Part shown: positions 44,081-53,007 of the stretch, piece by piece
Layout: each line of letters begins with the position of its first letter
Position numbering within the stretch: position 1 is the stretch's first letter
Assembly (NCBI GenBank): GCA_014695295.1
Contig: JACJNY010000043.1
Span: 25,117 to 89,116, forward strand
From: Microcoleus sp. FACHB-61
GTDB lineage: Bacteria; Cyanobacteriota; Cyanobacteriia; Cyanobacteriales; Microcoleaceae
Reading direction: 5' to 3'
Length of the DNA: 64,000 nt
Translations under genes and position numbers: made by a program
Notes under the pieces: generated by a model
The model's database searches: none
Seen by the model: the letters and a program-made list of their open reading frames with translations, nothing else
What the model was told of the DNA's origin: nothing

Positions 44081-45832
44081 CTAGCTTGACATTCCGAGGG
44101 CTGAATCGGGAATACGAGCAAAACTATAAATTTTTTGAGGTTGAAGCTTTGCGCACACGGACGCGACTTGTTCGAGGGGGAATGTCTCGCGATCGAGCTG
44201 GACTTGCAGGGTTTTGAGCGGATCTGCACCGGAGGAAACCATTACTTCTAATGTTTGCAAATTCGGCTCAATGCTGATTTCGCCGAGAATTTTGCCGATC
44301 GCCTTGACATAAGGATGGTTTACATCCGAGTACCAGTCGGGGGCTGCGAGTCCGGGTTGATCGAAGCCGAGGTGAACGATGAGGGAGCCTTCTCCGAAAA
44401 GGGCTATTCCCACCGGCCGCGCTTCTTCTTGCAGCAGCAAGTGCTGGCTAGCCGCCAAATGCCGCAGTTTTTCGAGGTGTTCGTACCGATTTTGGATTGC
44501 AGAATCTTCCTCTTTTGCCTCTGACGAATGTCTTCTACTTTCTTCCTTCGTTTCGTTCCACTGAATCGCCACTGTTACTAAATAAGTTTGCAGCAGCATA
44601 TGACCGAGTTTTTCGGCTTTTGTTGCCAGATATATCGAGTTGTAATCTGTGGCTTCAATTAGTAAGGGGACGCGATCGGCTACTTCAATGCCGTAACCTT
44701 TTAAACCTGCTATTTTGCGGGGGTTGTTGGTAATCAACCGAATTTTTTTTACACCCAAATCGTTGAGCATTTGCGCTCCAACGCCGTAGTTCCGCAAGTC
44801 GGCGGGGAATCCCAACCGCTCGTTGGCTTCGACTGTATCGAATCCCAAATCTTGCAGCGAGTAAGCTTTTAGTTTATTTACCAATCCAATGCCGCGACCT
44901 TCTTGGCGCAAGTAAACTATGACGCCAGAACCGACATTTTCGATCATTTTCAGTGCTGCTTGCAGTTGCATCCGGCAGTCGCAGCGCAGGGAACCCAAAG
45001 CATCGCCGGTCAGGCATTCGGAATGCACCCGCACCATCACGGGTTTGTCTTTAAATTCTGCCGGGTCGCCCTTGACAATAGCAACGTGTTCTGAGTTGTC
45101 TTGGGTGTCGCGGTAGGCGTAAATCATAAACTCGCCGAATTGAGTGGGCAATTGGGCGACGGTTTCGCGGCGGACGAATCGATCGTGCTTGAGCCGGTAG
45201 CTAATTAAGTCGGCAATACTGATTATTTTGAGGTTGTGGGTTTTGGCGTACTCGATTAATTCGGGCAACCTCGCCATCGAACCGTCGGGGTTTTGAATTT
45301 CGCAGATGACGCCGCTGGGATACAAGCCGGCGAGTCTGGCGAGGTCAACCGATGCCTCGGTGTGACCGGCGCGTTTGAGGACGCCACCGTCGATCGCCCG
45401 CAGGGGAAAAATGTGACCGGGACGCCGCAAGTCTTGAGGTTTGGTGTCCGGGTGGATGGCGACTTGGATGGTGCGGGCCCTGTCTTCGGCGGAGATGCCG
45501 GTACTGACGCCGTTGACTGCATCGATGCTGACGGTGAAGGCAGTTTGGTTGTTGTCGGTGTTTTTGCTCACCATCAGGGGCAGTTCCAGGCGATCGAGCC
45601 TTTCGCCACTCAAGGCCAGACAAATCAAACCCCGCGCGTTCACGGCCATAAAATTGATGTTGTCGGGGGTGGCAAATTGGGCGGCACAAATCACGTCGCC
45701 TTCGTTTTCGCGATTTTCGTCATCGACTACTACCACCATGCGACCTGCTTTGAGGTCTACGAGGGCGCTGTCAATTGAGTCAAATTGAAAGGATTGAGTT
45801 GAGGTGTTGTTATTTGTCACTGAGGAGTTCAA
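44081..45832 (-). CDS. ribBA: RibBA: DHBP synthase / GTP cyclohydrolase II
   Basis: This is a bifunctional riboflavin enzyme. Residues about 15-215 make 3,4-dihydroxy-2-butanone 4-phosphate from ribulose 5-phosphate (motifs VVVDDENRENEGD, GHIFPLRA, RAGHTEASVDLARLAG). Residues about 216-410 are GTP cyclohydrolase II with zinc ligands in SECLTGDALGSLRCDC and the LRQEGRGIGL and ITNNPRKI motifs. A further C-terminal domain of about 160 residues, common in cyanobacterial RibBA, has no assigned activity. No ATG is near the expected start; TTG 45832 gives the usual N-terminus. The pentapeptide gene follows closely downstream. Confidence 0.95.
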   Translation of the reverse strand: MNSSVTNNNTSTQSFQFDSIDSALVDLKAGRMVVVVDDENRENEGDVICAAQFATPDNINFMAVNARGLICLALSGERLDRLELPLMVSKNTDNNQTAFTVSIDAVNGVSTGISAEDRARTIQVAIHPDTKPQDLRRPGHIFPLRAIDGGVLKRAGHTEASVDLARLAGLYPSGVICEIQNPDGSMARLPELIEYAKTHNLKIISIADLISYRLKHDRFVRRETVAQLPTQFGEFMIYAYRDTQDNSEHVAIVKGDPAEFKDKPVMVRVHSECLTGDALGSLRCDCRMQLQAALKMIENVGSGVIVYLRQEGRGIGLVNKLKAYSLQDLGFDTVEANERLGFPADLRNYGVGAQMLNDLGVKKIRLITNNPRKIAGLKGYGIEVADRVPLLIEATDYNSIYLATKAEKLGHMLLQTYLVTVAIQWNETKEESRRHSSEAKEEDSAIQNRYEHLEKLRHLAASQHLLLQEEARPVGIALFGEGSLIVHLGFDQPGLAAPDWYSDVNHPYVKAIGKILGEISIEPNLQTLEVMVSSGADPLKTLQVQLDRETFPLEQVASVCAKLQPQKIYSFARIPDSALGMSS

Positions 45833-46219
45833 GCTATAAACAGTAATGTTATGGAAATAGAATCTATTTTTGATTGTAACCTTTTGTTTCCGGCAGGGGC
45901 ATTCCGCGATCGAGATGAGTTTGACAAGATTTTTGAACTCACTTACTATAAATTTTGTACTTTGTCAATAAAATCTTTCCCTAATATTGCATGAGCTTGA
46001 CTGATATCACGAGGCTTTTAGGTAAACCGTACTTCCAAGCTCCTAATTGCTTAATTTATAACATGGACTGTTTGGAGAAAATGTGCGATCGGGCAAAAGC
46101 AATATTGAAATTAGGGTCGATTACTGCAAGATTGTGGCTAATGGAGTAGATGATTTTTTGAGGAAGGCTGACATTTTAAAGCTCCGGCCGATGAAACAAT
46201 ATTGATATCCCGTCAAATT
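45833..46219. other. Spacer between divergent ribBA and the GYF_2 gene
   Basis: No clear gene or FMN riboswitch recognised. A 47-codon plus-strand frame (45851-45994) begins MEIESIFDCNLLFPAG but lacks a ribosome binding site and is left uncalled. Confidence 0.5.
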
Positions 46220-47602
46220 ATGCCAACCATGAATAATTGGCCGAAATTCCTCCCCGATCCTACATCGTGCGCAAGAGGGTTTGCCTTAAGCATTAGCTTT
46301 TGGCTGATTGTTTCTCTACTGTGGCCTAATGCTTATTACTATTCCTACGGATTTAGCAGGACGTACTGGTACAACATCAGGAACTCTGATTTTGAAGCCG
46401 TAATGACATTTGCTTGGTTGTGCCAAATCTTGTTATTTGCTTTCTATCACTGGGGGTTAACCAAGCTTGCAGAGTGGGTGGAAATTCGCCGACACAATCA
46501 GCAACCGCCGACTGTATCGGCTTGGCACCACTGGAGGGAAGGCATTATCGCATTTCTGACGCTACCTGCTGCGATTTTGATGGGAATTCCGGCTATCGCC
46601 ATTTTTATGCTACCGGTCAACAGCTCTTCGGGCGCGCTCATTGCTTTAATTCTAGGAACTGCGATCGCATCTGCTTACCTGTATCACTTCCGCTTTGCAA
46701 AGCTGCTTAAAATTCTTCTTAAATTCTTATGGATTTTCTATGCAGAGCTTCTAAAGATACTTGAACTTTTGTTAGTTCCAACACTAACTGGTACCCCGTT
46801 TTTTCTGTTAACTGTTGCGACGGCCGAAATCGTGCCAAAACAGCTACTGCCGCTGACAACCTTTCTGTTAGTTATTTGCGTACTGCTGAGCGGGATAGTG
46901 GGATATGCAGCTTTGCAGTATTGGTCAGCGCATCTAGTTAATTGGGCCGCGACGTGGTGGCCCGCTGACTCTCCGGGTTACAGTCGCCTTCAAGCCCGAA
47001 AAGCCTGGAAACACAACAAAACAGCAACCAGCCAATCTTTTGTTCGGCACACAACCAGTTGGCACTTAGCAGCTAACGACACTACCAACCTAATTTACCT
47101 AAACCTCATAGCGATCGTACTCGGTGCGATCGCTTTTCTGCTGTTTGGAGAGTCTTCAGAATCGTCAGAAACACAAGAAGAGATTTTAGGATCTGCTGTG
47201 GCGCTAGTTTGGGTGGGGCTGTGGCATTTCTGGGGGTGGCCGCGCGAAGTTGAAATTGCCACAGGTAAGCCGGAGGCTAAGAAAAGTCAGAGTTCAGCTA
47301 AGAAAAAGCGATCGCCCAATTCTAACTCACCGCCTCCGAATCCGGTAGAACAAGAACTCAACCAGCTCAAAGCCACAACTGGAATGAATCGGATGAAGTC
47401 AGTAAGACGATCGACCCAGCCCACTCCTGAAGTTCCTCAATGGTACGTGTTTCGCAGCGGTGAAGCCAAAGGGCCCTATACCAGATTGCAATTATGGGAG
47501 GTTCAGGAAATCACAGCCCGAAGCAAAGTGCGGCGCGGGGAAGCCGAGTGGCAGCGCGCCGGTGAAATTCCAGAATTAGCGTCGTACCTCACTCAAAAAT
47601 AA
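46220..47602 (+). CDS. Multi-pass membrane protein with C-terminal GYF_2 domain
   Basis: This protein of about 460 residues has roughly seven hydrophobic segments in the first 330 residues (for example GFALSISFWLIVSLLW, IIAFLTLPAAILMGIPAIAIFML, ALIALILGTAIASAYLY and LIYLNLIAIVLGAIAFLLFG). A charged linker follows, then a GYF_2-type domain at the end: WYVFRSGEAKGPYTRLQLWE with the conserved W-Y and G-P-Y residues. GYF_2 domains bind proline-rich or other peptide partners at membranes. Function unknown. TTG 46202 gives a six-residue longer form; ATG 46220 or 46229 is preferred. Confidence 0.75.
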   Translation: MPTMNNWPKFLPDPTSCARGFALSISFWLIVSLLWPNAYYYSYGFSRTYWYNIRNSDFEAVMTFAWLCQILLFAFYHWGLTKLAEWVEIRRHNQQPPTVSAWHHWREGIIAFLTLPAAILMGIPAIAIFMLPVNSSSGALIALILGTAIASAYLYHFRFAKLLKILLKFLWIFYAELLKILELLLVPTLTGTPFFLLTVATAEIVPKQLLPLTTFLLVICVLLSGIVGYAALQYWSAHLVNWAATWWPADSPGYSRLQARKAWKHNKTATSQSFVRHTTSWHLAANDTTNLIYLNLIAIVLGAIAFLLFGESSESSETQEEILGSAVALVWVGLWHFWGWPREVEIATGKPEAKKSQSSAKKKRSPNSNSPPPNPVEQELNQLKATTGMNRMKSVRRSTQPTPEVPQWYVFRSGEAKGPYTRLQLWEVQEITARSKVRRGEAEWQRAGEIPELASYLTQK

Positions 47603-47713
47603 GACAGTACACGTCACCGCACGTCCATCGGCGCTTAAGACGATCGCGCTGCCCAGAAAGTAGCGCTATTCTTAGAAAAGGGATTTGTGTCAGCGAGACT
47701 CCCGGAGATTTTT

Positions 47714-47980
47714 ATGAATATTACTTTGAGTCCTGAGCAGGTGAAATTAATCGAAGCACAGTTAGCACTGGGGCAGTTTAGCTCGCCGGAAGAGGTGATT
47801 ACAAAAGCTCTCCAGACTTTGACTCAAACACGAAAGCATTATTGGGAGTGGGTGGAGGAGGTGCGCTCTTCGGTGGAGGAAGCGGAGGCGGAACTATCGC
47901 GGGGTGAGGGAATCCCCTTAGAGACTGCGTGCGAGCAATTGCAGGAAAAGTTTCGCAAGGCACGAGAGGTTCAGGGATGA
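47714..47980 (+). CDS. parD: ParD-like antitoxin
   Basis: This 88-residue protein has an N-terminal ribbon-helix-helix (MNITLSPEQVKLIEAQLALGQFSSPEEVITKALQ) typical of ParD antitoxins, and an acidic, flexible C-terminal part (VEEAEAELSRGEGIPLETACEQL) that normally neutralises ParE. GGAG precedes the ATG at 47714. The stop overlaps the start of a parE-like frame (ATGA at 47977), the standard operon layout, but that toxin gene is truncated, so this antitoxin now stands alone. Confidence 0.85.
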   Translation: MNITLSPEQVKLIEAQLALGQFSSPEEVITKALQTLTQTRKHYWEWVEEVRSSVEEAEAELSRGEGIPLETACEQLQEKFRKAREVQG

Positions 47981-48052
47981 GCCGATGCTTTGTCTCTCCA
48001 ACTGCAAGCCGAGACTTGAATGCCATTGGTGATTATTTTGTTGGCTCAAGTT
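47977..48052 (+). pseudogene. parE: Truncated ParE-like toxin (N-terminal about 25 codons)
   Basis: ATG at 47977, overlapping the parD stop, reads MSRCFVSPTASRDLNAIGDYF, matching the first helix of ParE/RelE-type toxins. After about codon 25 the sequence changes to the terminator and tRNA-Phe gene of the opposite strand, and all similarity is lost. The frame runs on to 48156 only by chance across the tRNA. The catalytic C-terminal part is absent. Confidence 0.75.
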
Positions 48053-48057
48053 TTCCC

Positions 48058-48091
48058 CTAAAAAAAAGCCCTCAACTTTGTGAGGGCTTTG
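48058..48091 (-). terminator. Terminator of tRNA-Phe
   Basis: On the minus strand AAAGCCCTCACAAAGTTGAGGGCTTTTTTTT forms an 8-9 bp GC-rich stem followed by a T-run, starting 4 bases after the tRNA 3' end. Confidence 0.85.
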
Positions 48092-48094
48092 CGA

Positions 48095-48167
48095 TGCCAG
48101 GAACGAGACTTGAACTCGTGACACGTGGATTTTCAGTCCACTGCTCTACCAACTGAGCTATCCCGGC
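48095..48167 (-). tRNA. tRNA-Phe (GAA)
   Basis: The minus strand folds as a 73-nt cloverleaf: acceptor GCCGGGA/TCCTGGC, which pairs with one G-U, D arm GCTC..GAGC, anticodon stem GTGGA/TCCAC with loop CTGAAAA (anticodon GAA), variable GTGTC and T arm ACGAG-TTCAAGT-CTCGT. Discriminator base A; CCA is not encoded. Confidence 0.96.
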
Positions 48168-48300
48168 TTGTTTTTTCGCGCTTTACTATCTTAGCAGACA
48201 CATACAAAATTTAGCAAGCACTTTTCTCAATTAATTTTTCGATCGCCCGGAACCGCCCGCCTGTAAGCTAAAAGCTGCAACCTAAAATCCAAGAATCGCA

Positions 48301-51009
48301 ATGGCACAGCAACATCGGGACAGCGAGGGCAAGAGTCTGCTTGTCCTTGGCATAATTTGGCTGCTGGGGGCAATTAGCGATCGCCTCTGGTTTGCCTTCG
48401 ATCGATCTGTCCCGGCGTGGGATCAAGCAGACTACCTGACTAGCACCCTGAAATACTTGCAGGCGTTGCAGCATCCTCAGTGGCTTTCCGGGGAGTGGTG
48501 GACAAACTTCTGGCTGCTTTCGACGAAAATTCCGCCCTTGGCATACATCTTAACGGTTCCGTTTCTTCAGGTTTTCGGTACTGGGGGCGATCGGGCAACC
48601 CTCGTTCATTTATTATTTAGTGCAATTCTCCTCGCCTCAGTCTACAGTCTGGGCGTCCAACTATTTAACCGGCAAGTCGGTTTGTGGGCCGCTGCAATTT
48701 GCGTTTTGTTACCGGGACTTTATCGGTTCCGCTTGCAATTTTTGCTCGACTATCCCCTCACTGCTGCGATTACTTTTGCTTTCTATTGTCTGACAATGTG
48801 GAAGGCTTCTGAAGGAAGAAGAAAGAAGGAAGAAGGAAGAAGGAAGAAGGAAGAAGGAAGAAGGAAGAAGGAAGAAGGAAGAGAAATCAAGGAAGATTTT
48901 CCCCATTCTCCGGATCTCCCCCTCTCCCCCTCCCCCAATCTCCCCCTCTCCCCCTCCCACACTCCCCCACTCTCCGCGTCATCTTTCTTTTGGGCGATCG
49001 CCTTTGGAATTTCTCTCGGTTTATCAATATTAGTTAAACACACTACCGTATTATTTCTATTTACCCCGATTGTGTGGCTGGCTGTGGGTGCTGTGCGGCA
49101 AAAAGCTTGGGGGAGATTAGGTCAATTAACTGGTGCTCTGTTGCTGTCGGCGGCCGTGTTTGGCCCGTGGGCGAAAACCAATTGGCTGTTAATTTTGACC
49201 GGGGGAAAACGGGCAACGCTGGATTCTGCGATCGCCGAAGGAGATCCGGCCCTCAATACGATCGACGCTTGGATTTACTACGGTCAACACTTACCAGAAC
49301 ACATTTCTTGGCCTCTGTTACTTATTCCCTTAGTAGGATTGATACTTTATTGGCGTCGTCGGCAAGATAGTTCCTCAATCTTTTATCTCAACTCCTGTCG
49401 CTGGCTGGCTGTTTTCTGGGGAGGAGCTTATTTAATTAATTCTCTAAATATCAACAAAGACGACCGATATGGTATACCTTATTTGCCAGTTTTATCTATT
49501 TTCTTAGCCTATTGTTTAACGCTGTGGCCTTCTCGCTGGGGACGACAAATTCGCTGGGGTACAATTGGCTTGGCAATTCTGGCGATGCTGTTCCATATGT
49601 GGCCACTGGGAGGGGCTTTTGGACATAGCTTAGTTCAAATTATCAGTCCCGGAAATTCTAACTATCCTTATTTGGGGAAAGAGTGGCCCCACCGAGAGGT
49701 AATTGCCGAAATAATTGATAGGGAACCTTATTTGCAATCTACTTTAGGCGTGTTGCCTTCGACACCGGAAATTAACCAGCATAATTTGAATTTTTACGGT
49801 GCTTTGGCTAATTTTCAGGTTTACGGGCGGCAGGTGGGAACGAATTTAAAAGAAGTGCCGCAAGATGTGCGATCGCTCTCTTGGTTCGTAACTAAAAGCG
49901 GTCCGCAAGGTTCGATTCGCGAACGGATTAAAAAAGCTCAAAATGCAGCCGTAACTGCAATTGAAAAAGGTGATAACTTTCAGTTAGAAAAGACTTGGAT
50001 TTTGCCAGATTATACTAATTTAAATCTTTATCGCAAGCGAGTGCAGCCTGTCGAAATACAGCCGTTGAATGAAGCGCGATCGCAAGTACAATTAGATCGA
50101 GTTACTGTCGCTGCAAAAGCAGTTCCCGGAGTCGCGCTGCCGATTACTTATACTTGGTCTGGGCCTTGGCAGCAGTTGCAGTCTGGTTTAGTGTTGGTAA
50201 CGTGGCAAAATCAGCAGTCTGGCAATATTCCACCGGGACAGACTTTCAGGATTTTACACGATCGCGCGATCGCCCAGGCGACTTTGCATCCGGGGATGCT
50301 GGAAGCGGATAAATTTGCTGTGGGGTTTCGAGTTGCCGATCGCACGGCGATGCTTCCTCCTGCTAATATTGCACCGGGAACTTACAATCTGCAAGCTACT
50401 TATCTAAATCGGAAAACTAACGAAACTTATCCGATTAATGTGCCGGCAGTGAGTGTTAATATCGAGGCCGAGCCTCTGGATATGCGTTCTCAGGCAGAGC
50501 CTGGAAACGAGGATAGTACAGATAAGCCCGAGTTAGATTTGGTAACTCAATTGCGGGCGATGGCGGTTAATTTACCGAAAGGATTGCCCGGTTTAGAACC
50601 TGTGTTCGAGCAGATTGGGCGCATCAATCAGTACGATCCAATTCAAGATTATACCGTGCAAGCGGAACAAGCGTTAGAATATCGGTTGCAGCAGGAACCA
50701 AATAATCTAGAATTGGCTTATGCTTTGGCATTTTCTCGAGTATTGCAGCAGAATGCCAAAAGTGCGATCGCCGCCTTAGAAAAAGTCACTCAACTCGACT
50801 CAAGAAACCCTTACGCTTACGCCTATCTCGCTTTCGTCCACCTGTACGGCTGGCATCCCAAAGCCGCTCAAACAGCCTTAAAACCTGCTCTCGCTCTCAA
50901 CTCCAATCTACCGGAAATTAGAATTTTAAACGGTGTAGCGGCTATGATGCAAGGTAATCTCATTCAAGCATGGCAAGATTTGCAATACTTAAAAAAACTC
51001 AAAATTTAA
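48301..51009 (+). CDS. GT39/ArnT-like membrane glycosyltransferase with TPR tail
   Basis: This 902-residue protein opens with a PMT/ArnT-like membrane glycosyltransferase: early acidic motif VPAWDQADYLTS in the first extracytoplasmic loop, then about ten hydrophobic segments to about residue 470. The middle part (about 480-760) is likely periplasmic with beta-rich segments, and the last 140 residues form TPR-like helices (NNLELAYALAFSRVLQQNAKSAIAALEKV). It would move sugars from a polyprenyl donor. Residues about 171-196 are a translated short-repeat array (RRKKEEG)n, followed by a Pro/Ser-rich low-complexity stretch (about 200-230), both placed in a loop between membrane helices. ATG 48301. 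Confidence 0.85.
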   Translation: MAQQHRDSEGKSLLVLGIIWLLGAISDRLWFAFDRSVPAWDQADYLTSTLKYLQALQHPQWLSGEWWTNFWLLSTKIPPLAYILTVPFLQVFGTGGDRATLVHLLFSAILLASVYSLGVQLFNRQVGLWAAAICVLLPGLYRFRLQFLLDYPLTAAITFAFYCLTMWKASEGRRKKEEGRRKKEEGRRKKEEGREIKEDFPHSPDLPLSPSPNLPLSPSHTPPLSASSFFWAIAFGISLGLSILVKHTTVLFLFTPIVWLAVGAVRQKAWGRLGQLTGALLLSAAVFGPWAKTNWLLILTGGKRATLDSAIAEGDPALNTIDAWIYYGQHLPEHISWPLLLIPLVGLILYWRRRQDSSSIFYLNSCRWLAVFWGGAYLINSLNINKDDRYGIPYLPVLSIFLAYCLTLWPSRWGRQIRWGTIGLAILAMLFHMWPLGGAFGHSLVQIISPGNSNYPYLGKEWPHREVIAEIIDREPYLQSTLGVLPSTPEINQHNLNFYGALANFQVYGRQVGTNLKEVPQDVRSLSWFVTKSGPQGSIRERIKKAQNAAVTAIEKGDNFQLEKTWILPDYTNLNLYRKRVQPVEIQPLNEARSQVQLDRVTVAAKAVPGVALPITYTWSGPWQQLQSGLVLVTWQNQQSGNIPPGQTFRILHDRAIAQATLHPGMLEADKFAVGFRVADRTAMLPPANIAPGTYNLQATYLNRKTNETYPINVPAVSVNIEAEPLDMRSQAEPGNEDSTDKPELDLVTQLRAMAVNLPKGLPGLEPVFEQIGRINQYDPIQDYTVQAEQALEYRLQQEPNNLELAYALAFSRVLQQNAKSAIAALEKVTQLDSRNPYAYAYLAFVHLYGWHPKAAQTALKPALALNSNLPEIRILNGVAAMMQGNLIQAWQDLQYLKKLKI
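48813..48883 (+). repeat. 7-bp repeat array read in frame
   Basis: About ten AAGGAAG heptamers inside the glycosyltransferase gene. Because 7 is not a multiple of 3, three heptamers make one seven-residue repeat (GRRKKEE). A second low-complexity stretch of CTCCCCCTC follows to about 48985. Same class as the intergenic array at 31619. Confidence 0.9.
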
Positions 51010-51026
51010 CAACCCCTTTTATTGTG

Positions 51027-51047
51027 GCACGGGCGTCCCGCCTGTGC
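51027..51047. repeat. GCACGGGCG hairpin
   Basis: GCACGGGCG and CCGCCTGTGC form an imperfect hairpin just after the glycosyltransferase stop. It looks like a dispersed repeat and may act as a terminator. Confidence 0.45.
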
Positions 51048-51075
51048 TTCCGAATCGGTAAGAAACAGAAAACCA

Positions 51076-52011
51076 ATGAACCAACCAAGAATTGTCTCTC
51101 TAATTCCCAGTGCCACCGAAATTGTAGCACTTTTAGGATTAACCGATGCAATTGTGGGCCGTTCCCACGAATGCGACTATCCCGCAGAAATCCAAAATTT
51201 ACCTGTTTGCACTCAGCCTAAATTCAATCCCGAAGGAACTAGCAGCGAAATTCACAACCGCGTGACAGAATTGTTGCAAAATGCGCTGAGTGTCTATAAA
51301 GTAGAAATAGATACTTTGGAAAAATTGCAGCCGACTCACATTATTACTCAAGCTCAATGTGAAGTCTGCGCTTGTTCTCTAACAGAGGTTGAACAAGCAG
51401 TAAGCACGCTGGTAAATAGCAAGCCGGAAATTATTTCTTTGCAGCCGAATCTGCTAGCAGAAATCTGGACGGATATTGAGCGAGTTGCTGAGGCTTTGGG
51501 CGTAGATGGAAAAAGTGCGATCGACCTTTTGCAATCCCGCATCGATGCTATTATCTCCCAAACACAAGCATCATCTATTATTACCACAAAAGAGAGACTT
51601 CCCAAAGTAGCTTGCATCGAGTGGATTGAACCTTTGATGGCTGCGGGTAACTGGATTCCCGAATTAGTGGCAATGGCGGGAGGCAATTCGCTGTTTGGAA
51701 TTGTCGGGAAACATTCCCCTTGGCTAAAATGGGAATCGCTAGTAGAAGCTAATCCCGATGTAATTATTTTCATGCCTTGCGGCTTTGATTTAAACCGCAC
51801 TCGCAGCGAAGCAATGCAGATAACTAAATACGCAGAATGGTCTAATTTGCCAGCAGTAAAAACGGGGCAAGTTTACATAACTGACGGCAATTCTTACTTT
51901 AATCGACCGGGGCCGAGATTGGTTGATTCGTTAGAAATTTTAGCAGAAATTCTCCATCCCGAAATCTTCGATTTTGGCTATCGGGGTAAGGGTTGGCAGC
52001 CATTTTTGTAA
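51076..52011 (+). CDS. BtuF-like cobalamin/iron-chelate binding protein
   Basis: This 311-residue protein of the periplasmic-binding-protein type III fold (PF01497) starts RIVSLIPSATEIVALLGLTD, continues VGRSHECDYPAEI, and has a central helix-linked second lobe (KVACIEWIEPLMAAGNWIPELVAMAGG) and VYITDGNSYFNRPGPRLVDSLEILAEILHPE. No signal peptide is present, so this is the cytoplasm-predicted form common in cyanobacteria and often annotated as cobalamin-binding protein. No permease genes are adjacent. ATG 51076 is preferred over an in-frame upstream start in the repeat. Substrate is not certain. Confidence 0.88.
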   Translation: MNQPRIVSLIPSATEIVALLGLTDAIVGRSHECDYPAEIQNLPVCTQPKFNPEGTSSEIHNRVTELLQNALSVYKVEIDTLEKLQPTHIITQAQCEVCACSLTEVEQAVSTLVNSKPEIISLQPNLLAEIWTDIERVAEALGVDGKSAIDLLQSRIDAIISQTQASSIITTKERLPKVACIEWIEPLMAAGNWIPELVAMAGGNSLFGIVGKHSPWLKWESLVEANPDVIIFMPCGFDLNRTRSEAMQITKYAEWSNLPAVKTGQVYITDGNSYFNRPGPRLVDSLEILAEILHPEIFDFGYRGKGWQPFL

Positions 52012-52070
52012 GTACCCGCAGCTAGCTAAAGCTTTATCTGTATTAATTCTGAATTGCCTGCCATACAAAT

Positions 52071-52095
52071 AAGGACACAACATTGTTGTGTCCTT
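52071..52095. terminator. 11-bp hairpin between convergent genes
   Basis: AAGGACACAAC and GTTGTGTCCTT form a perfect stem with a 3-base loop between the 3' ends of the BtuF-like and fasciclin genes. Likely bidirectional terminator. Confidence 0.65.
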
Positions 52096-52149
52096 ACTTC
52101 GCCTTCATTTAACCAAATCTGACATCAATTGATGCAAAAACGGCTATTT

Positions 52150-52842
52150 TTACATCCCATCGGGCGGCATCAAAACCTTGTCAATTACGTGAATCACGCC
52201 GTTGCTAGCTTTGATATCAGCTTTCACAACATTAGCGCCACTGACGGTAACTTTGCCTGCGTTAACTGCCACATTCAGCGCGCTGCCTTCCACACTTTTA
52301 ACATCGCCGGATTTTAGGCTAGTAGATACAACCGAACCAGGAACAACGTGGTAAGCTAAAATCTTAGTAAGTTGGGCTTTGTTTTCCGGTTTGAGCAAAT
52401 TCTCCACAGTTCCTTCTGGCAAAGCAGCAAATGCCGCGTCTGTCGGTGCAAAAACAGTGAAAGGGCCTTTTCTTTGTAAAGTTGCAACCAAGTCTGCTGC
52501 TCCCAAAGCCTTTGTCAGCGTCTTGAATTGAGGGTCGCCCGATGCAATAGCAACAATATCCTTAGCAGCGGAAGTTGGTGCCGGTGAAGCGCCAGTTGGT
52601 GCCGGTGAAGTGCGAGTTGGTGCCGGTGAAGCGCCAGTTGGTGCCTGTGTAGCGCCAGTTGGTGCCGGTGATGCAGCGGTTTTCACTTTTCCTGCAACTT
52701 GTGAAGTTTGAGTTGCATTAGCAACATTGGTGTTGGAGGTGATGTGAGCCCACGCCGGGAAACCAATCAACGCGCTAGCGCCGATTACTCCTGCGAAACC
52801 TGTCAGTTGTTTCATCCAGCTAGGTAAATTTTGATTTTTCAT
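52150..52842 (-). CDS. Fasciclin (FAS1) domain protein, exported
   Basis: This 230-residue protein has an N-terminal signal or anchor ([20 protein letters not shown]), a low-complexity linker of (A/T)SPAPTGA repeats encoded by 21-base units (about residues 58-92), and one FAS1 domain: [57 protein letters not shown] and [16 protein letters not shown]1 domains mediate adhesion at the cell surface. The Ala-Ser-Pro linker resembles in composition the one in NrtD. AAGGA precedes ATG 52842. Confidence 0.93.
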   Translation of the reverse strand: MKNQNLPSWMKQLTGFAGVIGASALIGFPAWAHITSNTNVANATQTSQVAGKVKTAASPAPTGATQAPTGASPAPTRTSPAPTGASPAPTSAAKDIVAIASGDPQFKTLTKALGAADLVATLQRKGPFTVFAPTDAAFAALPEGTVENLLKPENKAQLTKILAYHVVPGSVVSTSLKSGDVKSVEGSALNVAVNAGKVTVSGANVVKADIKASNGVIHVIDKVLMPPDGM

Positions 52843-53007
52843 TGCGCTTGCATTTCCTTAGGAGATAAAACAGTGAACATGAATTGTTATGTTAGCCAAA
52901 TCTCGACAAAAAGCAAGGTTGCCAGAGGCTAAGGTAGAGAGAAATTTCTCTTGCATCCCCGATCGCACAAAACTTCCTTACTATAACGCAAGCTGAGCAA
53001 TCGGGCA

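Noticed and set aside
44053..44229. N-terminal extension of the pentapeptide protein
   Set aside because: It would overlap the conserved ribBA 3' end by about 150 bases and has no repeats; the ATG at 44052 starts the typical sequence.
45851..45994. 47-codon frame MEIESIFDC...
   Set aside because: No ribosome binding site and no family; kept only as a note in the spacer entry.
47929..48156. 75-codon frame across parD end, parE start and tRNA-Phe
   Set aside because: Only the first part after 47977 is parE-like; the rest is antisense to the terminator and tRNA.
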